Source: JACOND01 sp965202645 (GTDB taxonomy: Bacteria; Bdellovibrionota; Bdellovibrionia; Bdellovibrionales; UBA1609). Taken from it: a stretch of DNA of 64,000 nucleotides. The translations under genes and the position numbers were made by a program. The notes beneath the pieces are model-generated. The model searched no databases. It was not told where the DNA came from and worked only from the letters and a program-made list of their open reading frames with translations. The DNA lies in NCBI GenBank assembly GCA_965202645.1, contig OZ241840.1:1984001-2048000 (forward strand), given 5' to 3'. This document shows positions 8,582-18,800 of this stretch, one piece after another (position 1 is the first letter of the stretch; each line of letters starts with the position of its first letter).

Positions 8582-11500
8582 ATGACAAGCCATTCTGATT
8601 TGACCTTTATCACTAATGAGAAAAATCAAAGCCTTGCGGACAGGTTTAAGGTTTTAATTAAAGACACAGAGTTTTTTGACGCTCTGGCGGGATATTTTTA
8701 CACTAGCGGCTTTCACGCTCTTTATAAATCTCTGGAAAAGACAAAACAAATCCGCATCTTGATTGGCATCAGCGCCAACAAAGAGGCTGTGGATTGGATT
8801 AAGTCCGCGGAACAGCCGGAATTTCAGTTTTCCCATGCGGAGGCGAAGGAGCTGTTTTCTCAAAAAATGGTTCAGGAGATGGACAGCTCTCAGGACACCA
8901 AAGAGGTTTATGGGGGAGCAATGAAATTTATAGAATGGCTGAGATCAGGGAAACTCCAGCTCAAAGCTTATCCCTCGCGAAATCTTCATGCCAAACTTTA
9001 TATCATGTCTTTTGCAAAGGGAGACAGGGATCGGGGCCGGGTCATCACAGGCTCCAGCAATTTTACAAGGGCGGGCTTGACTGACAATCTGGAATTTAAT
9101 GTGGAGCTAAAAAGCCCCTCCGACTATGAGTTTGCTTTAAAAAAATTCAATGAGCTGTGGGAAGAGGCTGTGGACATAAAAGACAAATACCTGGAGACTA
9201 TTCCAAAAACTTGGCTGAGCGACAGCGTCACTCCCTATCAGCTTTATCTGAAGTTTCTGTATGAGCATTTTAAAGAGGATTTAAAATCAGCCGATGAATC
9301 CTCTTTTCAATACATGCCTCAAAATTTTAAGCAGTTGGAGTATCAAAGCCAAGCCGTCCAAAACGCAAAGAGGATTTTAGGGGAGTATGGCGGGGTTTTT
9401 CTCTCTGATGTGGTTGGCTTGGGAAAAACCTATATGTCCGCTATGCTGGCCGGAAGTCTGGATGGACGATCTTTAGTTTTAGCTCCGCCCCTTCTTTTGG
9501 ACAAATCAAATCCTGGCTCTTGGGAGAATGTTTTTTCAGACTTTCGAGTCCCGGCGGATTGTGAATCTCTGGGCCAGCTGGATCAGGTTATTGCCCGCGG
9601 GACAGACAAATACGAGAATGTTTTTATAGACGAGGCTCACCGCTTCAGAAAGGAAACCAATATCACTTATGAAAAGCTGGCTCAAATCTGCCGGGGGAAA
9701 AAGGTTATATTGGTCACAGCCACTCCCCTTAACAATACCCCTTCTGATATTTTAAGCCAAATCAAGCTGTTTCAGCCGGCTAAAAAAAGCGCGATTCCCA
9801 ATGTTCCCAATCTGGATGGGTTTTTCGGACAGCTGGAGAAAAGGGTAAAGCCGTTGAGCAAAAAAGACCGTTATGCGGAGTATATGCAAGCCATAAAGGA
9901 AAACGCCAAAAAAATCCGGGAATCCGTCTTAAAATACCTTATGGTCCGGCGAACACGATCAGAGATTGAAAAATATTTCACTGATGACTTAAGAAATCAA
10001 AATGTGAAATTCCCTGAAGTGAAAGCCCCGGAGCCTGTTTATTACCAGTTCAATAAACAGGAAAATGAGATTTTTCACAAAACCGCCCGGCTGATCAGCC
10101 AAAAGCTCAAATATGCCCGCTATATGCCTCTCACTTACTATAAAAAACAGGATCAGTTGAATTTGGATATTCAATCCCAAAAGAATCTGGGAAGCTTTAT
10201 GAAAATTTTGCTGATAAAAAGGCTGGAGAGCAGTTTTCACGCCTTCCAAAACTCAATCCGCCGGTTTATCCAGTCCTATAAGCGGTTTTTAAAAGAGTTT
10301 GAGGCGGGAAATGTTTATGTCAGCAAGGATTATTCCAACAAAATTTTTGAACTGCTAAGCAGTGACAATGAGGAGGCTGTCCAAAAACTGATGGATGAGG
10401 ATAAAGCAAAAAAATACAAGGCGAAGGATTTTACAGAAGGCTTGGAGAAAGACTTAAAAAGCGATCTTGAAACCTTAAACGAGATAAAATCCCTTTGGAG
10501 CGGGATCAGCCGGGATCCCAAACTTTTGGCTTTTACAGATATTCTCTCTTCGGCAAATAGCCCATCGTCATCAAAATCAAAAGTTAAAAAAACTGGCCTT
10601 AAACCCTTACAAGCCACAGCCTCCAATACTCCAAAAGCTGGCGCCTCTCTTCAAACTAATACAGCTGGGGCGTTTAAGCCTTCTGTGTTAAGCAAAAGCA
10701 AAAAACTGATTGTATTCACAGAATCCAAAGAGACAGCGGAATATCTTGGGGAGAAGCTGAATAAAAAATTTCCCGGAGAGGTTTTGGTTTTTACCGGCTC
10801 TTCCGGCGCTCGGGAGCGGGCTAAAATCATTGACAATTTTGATCCCAGAGCTTTTAGCCCCAAAGACGATTGCCGGATATTAATTGCGACTGATGTTTTG
10901 GCGGAGGGGGTAAATCTCCATCGATCCAATGTGATTGTGAATTATGATTTGCCTTGGAATCCCACTCGCCTTATGCAGAGAGCTGGCCGGATAAATCGTG
11001 TGGATACAAAGTTTGAGGAGATTCACACTTTCAACTTTTTTCCGACAGAGCAGTCCAATGATATTATTCAGCTTGAGGAGACCGCCAAAGCCAAAATTGC
11101 GGCTTTTATCAATTTGCTTGGGGCGGACGCTCGGCTTTTAACGGATGAGGAGATTCCTGAAAGCCATGAGCTTTTTGGCCGGCTAAGCTCTAAAAGAGCT
11201 ATTACCGGAGAGGATGAAGAGGAGGAAAGCGATCTGAAGTATTTAAAAATTATAAAAAACATTCGGGACACAGATCCTGATTTGTTCAGCAAAATAAAAC
11301 AGCTGGCAAAAAAAGCCCGGACAGCCAGAAAATCTAATGTGGCTGGCCTATTAGATGATGGCTCTTCCGCTGTTTTCCAGAGAGGGGGAGAGTGTAATGA
11401 TCATAAAACAGAGGAGAATGTGTTGTCAGCAGAGTCGCTGGCTAATAGAAGCCAGAGGGCGAATCCAATACAGAAAATTGATCAAGGTTATGATAGATCA

Positions 11501-12277
11501 TCTAATGAAAGCCAACAAGCGGTTTTAGATCAACAAGCGGTTTCAAGCCAACAAGCGATTTTAGATCAACAAGCGGTTTCAAGCCAACAAGCGGTTTCAA
11601 GCCAACAAGCGGTTTCAAGCCAACAAGCGGTTTTAGATCAACAAGCGGTTTCAGATCAACAAGTGGTTTCAAGCCAACAAGCGGTTTCAGATCAACAAGC
11701 GGTTTCAAGCCAACAGGACGGGCGTTTATTAACCTATTTCCGAAAAGGCAAATTGAATAAATTTATTCTCACAGACCGGGAGAGGACTGAAGAGCTGGAT
11801 TTTCTCACTTCCGCAAAACTTTTGGAATCGGAGGAGAATACTCCAAAGCTGGCCTTGCCGGAGGATTTTTTTCATAAGCTCCAAAAAAATAAGGAGAAGT
11901 TTTATTCCCTCACTTCAGAGGAGGAGCAGGCTTTTGAGCACAGCTCCTCCGGCAGAGACAGCGCCTCAAAACTGCTTAAAACTTTAAAAATCATTCAAAA
12001 GGATTTGCGGCAATACACAGAGGGGCAGGAGGCTTATTTTAAGCAAGTCATGCTGAGGATAGAGGAGGGCGCTTTGCCCAAGAAAACAGCTCAAGACGCG
12101 CTCAAAGCCATTCAAAAAGAGCTAAAAGAAAACTCCCCTCCAAAGCCTTTAAAAATACTGGCCCTTTTGCAAAAGCATATCCCGGATAGCCTTTTAAAAG
12201 AGCATATTGCGGAAAGCCCGGCTCTCTCGGACAGCCCTCGTGAGGTGATCTTGTCTGAATACCTAATCGGAGAGTAA
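8582..12277 (+). CDS. PLD-nuclease / SNF2-family helicase fusion (defence)
   Basis: The product has about 1231 residues from the ATG at 8582 (GAGGAAG upstream; the TTG at 8567 is less likely). The N-terminal phospholipase-D-like domain contains HAKLYI near residue 134 and GSSNFTRAG. Then come SF2/SNF2 helicase motifs: GLGKT (about 279), DEAH (about 350), TATPLNN (about 379) and QRAGRINR (about 799). A hexapeptide repeat linker (about 978-1044) precedes a charged C-terminal domain. PLD-helicase proteins of this kind often sit beside an Eco57I-class methyltransferase, and one lies downstream at 15824. The likely role is ATP-driven DNA translocation and cleavage of unmodified DNA, as in DISARM-like or BREX-like systems, but no drmA, drmB or pgl/brx genes are present. 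Confidence 0.85.
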   Translation: MTSHSDLTFITNEKNQSLADRFKVLIKDTEFFDALAGYFYTSGFHALYKSLEKTKQIRILIGISANKEAVDWIKSAEQPEFQFSHAEAKELFSQKMVQEMDSSQDTKEVYGGAMKFIEWLRSGKLQLKAYPSRNLHAKLYIMSFAKGDRDRGRVITGSSNFTRAGLTDNLEFNVELKSPSDYEFALKKFNELWEEAVDIKDKYLETIPKTWLSDSVTPYQLYLKFLYEHFKEDLKSADESSFQYMPQNFKQLEYQSQAVQNAKRILGEYGGVFLSDVVGLGKTYMSAMLAGSLDGRSLVLAPPLLLDKSNPGSWENVFSDFRVPADCESLGQLDQVIARGTDKYENVFIDEAHRFRKETNITYEKLAQICRGKKVILVTATPLNNTPSDILSQIKLFQPAKKSAIPNVPNLDGFFGQLEKRVKPLSKKDRYAEYMQAIKENAKKIRESVLKYLMVRRTRSEIEKYFTDDLRNQNVKFPEVKAPEPVYYQFNKQENEIFHKTARLISQKLKYARYMPLTYYKKQDQLNLDIQSQKNLGSFMKILLIKRLESSFHAFQNSIRRFIQSYKRFLKEFEAGNVYVSKDYSNKIFELLSSDNEEAVQKLMDEDKAKKYKAKDFTEGLEKDLKSDLETLNEIKSLWSGISRDPKLLAFTDILSSANSPSSSKSKVKKTGLKPLQATASNTPKAGASLQTNTAGAFKPSVLSKSKKLIVFTESKETAEYLGEKLNKKFPGEVLVFTGSSGARERAKIIDNFDPRAFSPKDDCRILIATDVLAEGVNLHRSNVIVNYDLPWNPTRLMQRAGRINRVDTKFEEIHTFNFFPTEQSNDIIQLEETAKAKIAAFINLLGADARLLTDEEIPESHELFGRLSSKRAITGEDEEEESDLKYLKIIKNIRDTDPDLFSKIKQLAKKARTARKSNVAGLLDDGSSAVFQRGGECNDHKTEENVLSAESLANRSQRANPIQKIDQGYDRSSNESQQAVLDQQAVSSQQAILDQQAVSSQQAVSSQQAVSSQQAVLDQQAVSDQQVVSSQQAVSDQQAVSSQQDGRLLTYFRKGKLNKFILTDRERTEELDFLTSAKLLESEENTPKLALPEDFFHKLQKNKEKFYSLTSEEEQAFEHSSSGRDSASKLLKTLKIIQKDLRQYTEGQEAYFKQVMLRIEEGALPKKTAQDALKAIQKELKENSPPKPLKILALLQKHIPDSLLKEHIAESPALSDSPREVILSEYLIGE
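11515..11718 (+). repeat. 18-bp in-frame minisatellite in the helicase gene
   Basis: About eleven copies of an 18-bp unit alternate between CAACAAGCGGTTTTAGAT-like and CAACAAGCGGTTTCAAGC-like forms. They encode QQAVLD and QQAVSS hexapeptides. Since 18 is a multiple of three, copy-number change lengthens or shortens the linker without a frameshift. Confidence 0.95.
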
Positions 12278-12588
12278 AGGGAACTGCCGCAAAAATCGCA
12301 ACAGTTGGAAAAACAAGTGAGGCAAAAGCTGTTTCATTTTGGAAACAGTCTGATAAAAAGGGGAGCCATTCAGCTATCGCAAAAACGCAACAACTGGTGG
12401 TGTATATGTATATAGAGCCGATAACAAGCGACATGCATTTTTTGCATATTGTTTTTTTGGTCAGCTCTGAATGAGTATGTTTTTCCCGTCATAAAGGCAG
12501 AGGCTATCTTCCCAGAGGCCGGGGGGATTAAGTTTGAGAGAGGTTTAAGGGTTTTCATAGTCAGCTAATTTACAAAAAGGAGAAAAGC
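12278..12588. other. Intergenic stretch after the helicase gene
   Basis: In this 311-bp gap a short frame immediately after the helicase stop reads LPQKSQQLEKQVRQKLFHFGNSL, which looks coding but is not recognised and is soon broken; it is probably the remnant of another gene. No repeat or promoter is clear. Confidence 0.4.
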
Positions 12589-13107
12589 ATGAAAAAAGAA
12601 ATTCTTATCTATCAGTCTAAAAGCGGCAGGATTGAGTTCCGCGGCAATCTCAAAAAAGACACAGTCTGGGGAACACAGAAACAAATTGCTGATGTTTTTG
12701 AAATTGAAAGATCAGTGGTCACAAAACATATTGGAAAAGTTTTAAAAGATAAAGAAATGGATGAAAAAAGCAATGTGCAAAAAATGCACTTTGCCCACTC
12801 AAGCAAGCCGGTAAAGCTCTATTCTTTGGATATTATGCTGGCCGTGGGTTATAAGGCAAATTCGGCCAAAGCTGTTTTATTCAGAAAATGGGCCACAAAA
12901 ACCATGAAACAGCATTTTTTGGAAGGATACACGATAAATAAAAAACAGCTGGCTAAAAATTATCAGAAATTTCAAGAAACTCTTAAAGGCATAAAAACCC
13001 TTTTGCCTTCGGACAAATCCCTCCCAGCGGAAGAGGCTTTAGAGCTTGTAAGCGCTTTTGCCGACACATGGTTTTTTCTTGAGGCTTATGATAAATTTGT
13101 TGTTTAA
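12589..13107 (+). CDS. RhuM-family protein, C-terminally truncated
   Basis: The 172-residue product matches the N-terminal half of RhuM-type proteins: an opening beta region, TQKQIADVFEIERSVVTKHI (a helix-turn-helix-like segment), LYSLDIMLAVGYKANS, FRKWATKTMKQHFLEGY and ALELVSAFADTWFFLEAYDK. Full-length family members run to over 300 residues, often with a Fic/Doc-like part after this point, so this copy has lost its C-terminal half. RhuM proteins occur on pathogenicity and defence islands and their role is poorly known. The start has a good AAAAGGAGAAAAGC site. It is followed 24 bp later by the HEPN-like gene. Confidence 0.75.
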   Translation: MKKEILIYQSKSGRIEFRGNLKKDTVWGTQKQIADVFEIERSVVTKHIGKVLKDKEMDEKSNVQKMHFAHSSKPVKLYSLDIMLAVGYKANSAKAVLFRKWATKTMKQHFLEGYTINKKQLAKNYQKFQETLKGIKTLLPSDKSLPAEEALELVSAFADTWFFLEAYDKFVV

Positions 13108-13131
13108 AAAATTAAAAGGAAGGAGAAAAAA

Positions 13132-13761
13132 ATGAAGAATAAACCTATAACAAGTGTAATACTTGGAGGAAAACCAAAAATAGGAATATTATTCCTGATG
13201 GCAAAAGGATTAATGGATTCTTTTGATCTTCTATTAAGAGAGTATGAGCGGTTGCCTTGGCCAAATCCAGGTGGCTATCATAAAACAGATGATATTGATA
13301 TAAAAAGAATGGGAGTAATAATGAATAAGAACATGATTCTTCCCTTTGTTTGTGAATTGAGTTTAACCGCATTATATCTTTTAGATCATCCTACAGCTAA
13401 CAGTGTTCCAAAAAAACATTCTTTGCTATACTGGTGGCAAAAACTTAAAACAGATACCAAAGAAAAGATAACAAAACAATTTAAAGAAGCTAGAAGAGAG
13501 AAACAGGAAATAGAAAAGAAGAGTCCAGAAAAGATTTTGAAACAGAATGACAAATCACATACAGAGTGGAGATATTGGTGGAGAAGAGGTTTTGCAACTG
13601 GAGCGCCTTCTTCAACTGCTATGCCACATTTAACAAAGATACTAATAAATTTAGTGGAAAGCTATTTGAAAGAAAGAGGAGACCGTGAATTGCCATTGCC
13701 AGAAGGAATAGAAGGTATTAAAGCATACTACAAAGCTAGAAAAGAAAGAGAAGCCTTTTAA
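13132..13761 (+). CDS. HEPN-like protein of the defence island
   Basis: The 209-residue, mainly helical product carries HSLLYWWQKLKTDTKEKI and, later, HTEWRYWWRRGF. In HEPN-type proteins a Leu-rich helix of the H-x-L-x2-L type and an EWRY segment recur in this order, so a HEPN-like fold is inferred. A canonical R-x4-6-H pair is not evident. A good ribosome site (GGAAGGAG) precedes the ATG. The sequence is more AT-rich than the flanking housekeeping genes. Context (RhuM before, NYN nuclease after) fits a toxin or defence role. It is not assigned to a named family with certainty. Confidence 0.5.
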   Translation: MKNKPITSVILGGKPKIGILFLMAKGLMDSFDLLLREYERLPWPNPGGYHKTDDIDIKRMGVIMNKNMILPFVCELSLTALYLLDHPTANSVPKKHSLLYWWQKLKTDTKEKITKQFKEARREKQEIEKKSPEKILKQNDKSHTEWRYWWRRGFATGAPSSTAMPHLTKILINLVESYLKERGDRELPLPEGIEGIKAYYKARKEREAF

Positions 13762-13804
13762 TTAAAACAGTATTTTTTGACCAAAAAATAAGCGATCATA
13801 AATT

Positions 13805-14029
13805 TTATAATGACTTGAGTAACTTATTTGTTATAACTACATCCGCATGAGTAGCTAAATCCAAATTAGATCCATATCTTGAGTCATCCATGCTATGCCA
13901 ATATATATGAACGCCCTCTTTTCTGGCTATTTTCATAGCTGGAATCATATCTGTATCACCTGATATTAACACAATTTTTGAGCATAGTTTTTTTCCTGTG
14001 ATGCTGGCAATATCCAACCCTATCCTCAT
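13805..14029 (-). CDS. C-terminal part of a NYN (DUF88) nuclease split by TGA
   Basis: The 74-residue frame begins MRIGLDIASITGKK and contains LISGDTDMIPA, the second acidic motif of NYN/PIN-like RNases (DTD plus the earlier GLD). It is in phase with the 14060-14440 piece. The intervening in-frame TGA (14062-14060) falls where a Trp would fit (KNY-stop-RPKIKQKGVDMRIGLD), that is, TGG changed to TGA. Read as one protein of about 211 residues, all expected acidic residues of a NYN domain are present. As it stands it is probably a pseudogene, unless translation resumes at this ATG. Confidence 0.7.
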   Translation of the reverse strand: MRIGLDIASITGKKLCSKIVLISGDTDMIPAMKIARKEGVHIYWHSMDDSRYGSNLDLATHADVVITNKLLKSL

Positions 14030-14059
14030 ATCAACGCCTTTTTGTTTAATCTTTGGCCG

Positions 14060-14440
14060 TCAGTAGTTTTTTTCTTTTTTCCAACCTTGGAGCATCAGTT
14101 GTCCCATACGCAAAGCGAAAAAATTTTTCCTTTTCATTTGATCATGAAATGTTGTGATATTCTTATAAGCTCTCTCAAAATCTTCACATACTTTGTTAAA
14201 ATCATCTGATTTCATTTCTTTTGGCTTGTTTGCAAATTTTGACAAATTATGTAAAGGGGAACAGTCATAATAAAATATTCTATAAATTACTATTAAATGA
14301 TCAGCATTTTCTTGATTCAAGAATTTAAGAATATTCAGAATATATTTTTCAACATCACTTGCAGATGGAAATTTCTTATATAATTGTTTGTATTTTTTAA
14401 CAAAATACCCGCCATCAATAATAAATCCTGCTTTTTCCAT
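14060..14440 (-). CDS. N-terminal part of a NYN (DUF88) nuclease split by TGA
   Basis: The ATG at 14440 gives MEKAGFIIDGGYFVKKY, where IIDGGYF is the first catalytic strand of NYN-domain (LabA/DUF88-like) RNases; an upstream ATG at 14470 is less likely. It stops at TGA 14062-14060 after GWKKEKNY, and the protein continues in the same frame in the 13805-14029 piece. NYN proteins are metal-dependent RNases with roles in RNA turnover and toxin or defence functions. It is encoded opposite to its neighbours. Confidence 0.7.
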   Translation of the reverse strand: MEKAGFIIDGGYFVKKYKQLYKKFPSASDVEKYILNILKFLNQENADHLIVIYRIFYYDCSPLHNLSKFANKPKEMKSDDFNKVCEDFERAYKNITTFHDQMKRKNFFALRMGQLMLQGWKKEKNY

Positions 14441-14582
14441 AAAAAAAATGGCCCTCGTGTCCAACCTCAACCAACAATCGAATTGAGGAGTAAGGAACGA
14501 GGAGCCTTGTATTATGCTCTTTATTATAAGAATATCTTGAAAATAGTCAAGTATTTTTATTTAACACAATAAGCCTTTTTTT

Positions 14583-14927
14583 TCAAAAAATGAGCTTTTT
14601 AAAGTGGCTTTTGCCAAACTTTTGAAAATAGCCAGATCTTCTAATTCCACACCGATAAGGAAGACTAGGGGGATAAGGAAACAGCCCCCGGCGAAACACA
14701 TTTTTTACATGTTGCTGTTTTTTTGCCCATTGGGAATCTTTGTCAAGCAGATGGCCATCGTCATTAGCGCCAATAATCAGCCAGCCTCTTTTCTCCCCAT
14801 TGCCAATAGCGGAAATGCTTTTCCCGCTGTTTTGCGTCCACTGCTCTTTAAACTCAATAGTTTCACTTTCTCTTAACTGCCCGTCCTTCAGCTCCTTTAA
14901 TAAGCGATCTTTTGTCCATTGTTCCAT
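14583..14927 (-). pseudogene. AlbA_2 / Schlafen-type DNA-binding domain fragment
   Basis: The first 75 residues match the AlbA_2 domain of ATP-dependent transcriptional regulators: ESETIEFKEQW, then AIGNGEKRGWLIIGANDDG. After KQQHVKNVF the sequence stops resembling the family and ends after 114 residues, whereas intact members run to several hundred. It is a 3'-truncated remnant within the island. Confidence 0.65.
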
Positions 14928-14988
14928 GTTTTACAGCTTAAAATTAAGTCCTTTTAAAAACAAATAAAAGAGATTGAGCTTGGCTTTT

Positions 14989-15184
14989 GAGAAGGCATGA
15001 GAAGAATTAGCCTAAAACCTCGTTTTTTTGCTGTTTTAATAGATTTTTGCCTCCGGATCGGCTTATTTAGTGTGAGAAGGCATGAGAAGAATTGAGCCAA
15101 AGCCTCATTTTTTTGAGGTTTTGAGTGTTTTTGGCCTCCGGATCGGCTTATTTAGCGTGAGAAGGCATGAGAAGAATTGAGCTT
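14989..15184. repeat. Two and a third copies of an 85-bp tandem repeat
   Basis: Units start at about 14989, 15074 and 15159 with GAGAAGGCATGAGAAGAATT and carry GCCTCCGGATCGGCTTATTT near their ends. There is no coding potential. It belongs to the large non-coding block (14928-15823) before the methyltransferase gene. Confidence 0.8.
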
Positions 15185-15439
15185 TGTGACCGCTGGGATA
15201 TGACTTTGAATAATCGGCCGTGCCAGCCAATGAACCTCTCCTTATGGATTACAATAAGCCTAATGGTCAGGTCTAATTGAATGAGCTGTCCGGTATAATG
15301 GCCTTTTATTGAAGGTTCATGGCGGCCTTAAGGGGGGCCTAAAAATTATCTCTGAAAAGCTGTGTCCGCAACAAACAAAACTGAAGGGAAGGCATGAGAG
15401 GTTTGCGGGGCTGTAAAAAACTCTTTAGCGTGATTATTT

Positions 15440-15823
15440 TTGTTAGGCTGGATCAGCAAAAGGATAAAAAATGAGAGAAGAGCAAGCGAGAAAATTAGTT
15501 AAAGGCGCTTTTGAAAAGCCTTTGGATAAACAGCGTGATTATTTTTATTAGGCAGGATCAAGGGATGACTAAATTAATGATCGGGCTTATCCTTTTATTG
15601 TTGCAAGGCAATCGGCTAAAAAACCAAACAAGAAAAAGTAAAATTAAATCAACAGAAGGCAACCTCCTAAAAGCATGAAATAAACAAGGTAAACACAAAG
15701 CAAAAGGATAAAAAATGAAAGAAGAGCAAGCGAGGAAATTAGTTAAAGACACTTTTGAAAAACTCTTTGGATAAACAGCGTGATTGTTTTTATTAAGCTG
15801 GATCAGCAAATGGATAAAAGCTA
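15440..15823 (+). repeat. Two degenerate copies of the methyltransferase gene start
   Basis: Short frames start at 15471 (MREEQARKLVKGAFEKPLDK) and 15715 (MKEEQARKLVKDTFEKLFG). Each is preceded by GGATAAAAA and a GGATCAG block and ends quickly in a stop. The real gene start at 15824 has the same leader (AGCTGGATCAGCAAATGG) and begins MNNIFKDSFNKERF, similar in pattern to the copies. They are duplicated gene starts that now form short upstream ORFs. Confidence 0.7.
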
Positions 15824-18800
15824 ATGAACAATATCTTTAAAGACTCTTTTAATAAAGAGCGGTTTGCTTATTTTGTAAAAAATCTCCTCAATCATTATGA
15901 GGAAAAAAAATTTATTTATAAAGGCAACACAATTCCCAAAGCCTTTCAAGACTCTGTTAAAACTCTTCAGCGGATAGGGCAATATAAAGATCCAAATGGA
16001 AACATCATTGATATTCTCATTGTCCAGCTTGAAAGAGAAAACATTTTGGAGCGGGCTAGATCTAAACAGAGAAATTTTATCTCTTGGTATTTAAAAAGCC
16101 GAGGGGATATTTTAAAAGACGGCGCTGTGGCTGCTTTTGTCGCTCCTAATCAAATAGATTGGCGTCTTTCTTTTGTGAAAATGGAATATAAATTTGATGA
16201 GAAGGGAAAAATTAAAGAGGAATGGACTCCCGCCCGCCGTTATTCTTTTTTAGTTGGTGAAAATGAATCCAGCCACACGGCTCAAGCTTGCCTTTTCCCC
16301 TTGCTGGAAAGAGATGATAGAGATCCCTCTCTTGAGGACTTAGAGCAAGCCTTTTCTGTCCAAAAAGTCACCAAAGAGTTTTTTGAAAAATACAGAGAGC
16401 TGTTTTATAAGCTCAAAGACTCTTTAGACAAAATCATAGAGAAAGACAAAAAAATCAAAGCGGATTTTGAAAGTAAGAATATCAGCTCTGTTGATTTTGC
16501 AAAAAAACTTTTAGGGCAGATTGTGTTTTTGTATTTTCTGCAAAAGAAGGGCTGGTTTGGAGTTAAAAGAGGGGCGGAGTGGGGAACAGGCTCCAAGCAT
16601 TTTTTGCGGGAGCTTTTTAACCGGCGCGGGGATATTTACAAAAGCCAAGGCTCTGAAAGCTCCAATAATTTTTTTAATGATATTTTAGAGCCGCTTTTTT
16701 ATGAGGCTTTGGGACAGGAGAAGGCACAGGATTATTACAGCCGGTTTGACTGCCGGATACCCTTCCTAAACGGAGGCTTGTTTGAGCCTTTAGGCGGCTA
16801 TGACTGGGTGAATACGGAAATCCTTTTGCCGGATGATTTGTTTTCAAATAACAACAAGACAAAAGAGGGAGACGCTGGCAATGGGATACTGGATGTTTTT
16901 GACCGCTACAATTTTACAGTCAACGAGGATGAGCCGCTGGAAAAGGAAGTGGCCATTGACCCGGAAATGCTGGGCAAAGTGTTTGAGAATCTTTTAGAAG
17001 TCAAAGATCGCAAATCCAAAGGGACTTACTACACCCCGCGGGAGATTGTTCACTATATGTGCCAGCAAAGTCTGATCAATTATCTTTTTTCCGCTCTTTC
17101 CGAACAGGCTCCTGTCTCTGCCTCTCAGCCCGTCCCCGCTTCTCAGCCTGTCCCTGCCTCTCAGCCTGTCTCTGCCTCTCAGCCTGTCTCTTCTTCCCAG
17201 CCTGTCTCTGCCTTCCAGCCTGTCTCTGCCTCTCAGCCCGCCATTCCCGTGAAAGCGGAAATCCAAAAAGCAGACATTGAGGCTTTTATCAAAATCAGCG
17301 ACTCTTCTGTGGAGCATGACACAATTTATCAGGAGAAAAGGCTTTCTGAAACTTCAGAGAAAAAGCCAAAAAACAAAAGCTATAGAGGCAGGTATTCCCG
17401 GTCAAGATTGCCGGATAAAATCAAAGAGCATGCCCCTTTAATAGATGAAGCGCTGGCCAATATTAAAATATGCGATCCGGCCGTTGGATCAGGCGCTTTC
17501 CCTGTCGGAATGATGAATGAGATTGTCCGCGCGCGAACAGCCCTCACTCCCTTTATAAAATCTCCCTCTAATAAAAGAGACTCAATTTTATCCCCATCAG
17601 GCAAGGGAACAGGGGCTTTTCCCCTCGATAAGTGGGGCAAGGGGGATTCAAGAGCCCCTTACAGCTTCAAACGCCATGCGATTGAGTATTGCCTTTATGG
17701 CGTGGATATTGACCCCGGCGCCATAGAGATCGCCAAACTCCGCCTTTGGCTTTCCCTTGTGGTGGATGAGGAGGATCGGGAAAAAGTCCAGCCGCTCCCC
17801 AACTTAGATTATAAAATGGTTTGCGGCAACTCTCTTTTAGGAGTGGAAAAAGATCTGTTTAATGTGGAGCAGTTTAACGAGCTGGAAAAGCTCAAGCCTC
17901 TTTATTTTAATAAAACTAATTCAAGAGAAAAGAAACAACTCAAAGAGCAAATTGATAAGCTTATAAGCCAAATCACCAGTGGCCACAAAGCCTTTGACTT
18001 TGAAGTTTACTTTTCCGAAGTCTTCCATGAGAAAAAAGGCTTTGATGTCGTCATCGCCAACCCGCCTTATGTGAAGGAAGGGGTTAATAAATCAGTTTTT
18101 GATGGATTGAGAAAATCCCCTTATTATCAGGGTAAAATGGATATTTGGCATTTCTTTGCCTGCAAAGGGATTGACATATCCAAGCCGGATTCAGGACTTA
18201 TTGCCTTTATCGCACAAAATAACTGGGTGACAAGTTTTGGAGCGAAAAAAATGAGAAATAAAGTTATAGCGGATTCTCAAATTTTAAACCTAATTGATTT
18301 TGGGGATTTTAAAATATTTCAAGCAGGTATTCAAACTATGATTATGCTTTTTCAAACAAGCTCTTTGCTCAAAAAATATAACTTTGATTATAGAAGGCTT
18401 GAGGGGAAAAATCTTACAGCTAAAAATATACTCTCTATTCTCAATAAAGAAGAGAATCCAAATGCAAAATACTTAAATCCTGAAATTGTGAGAGAAAAAA
18501 TTTTAAACAAAAAGTTAACATTCAGTGATTCTAAAATAGAGAATATTCTTAATAAAATGATCTCACAGGCTGGCTTTCAATTAGCAGACAAGGAGGTTGG
18601 AAAAGCTATAGAATATAATATTGATCATATAAAACAAAAACATATAGCCAGTCTTTATTTAACAGATCAAGAGGTGGCTCAAGGCGCTGTTTTTCCTCAA
18701 GATTTTGTTAATAAAAAAAGTGAAGCAAAATTAAACAAAGATCAGCATAAAGTGGGCGATGGAGTGTTTGTCCTCAGTGATAAAGAAAAAAACAGCCTCT

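Noticed and set aside
11502..11708. Minus-strand repeat protein opposite the helicase gene
   Set aside because: It is the antisense reading of the 18-bp minisatellite (KPLVDL/KPLVGL repeats).
12400..12480. Shared GCATTTTTTGCA-like text with the RhuM gene
   Set aside because: Too short and palindromic to claim a duplication.
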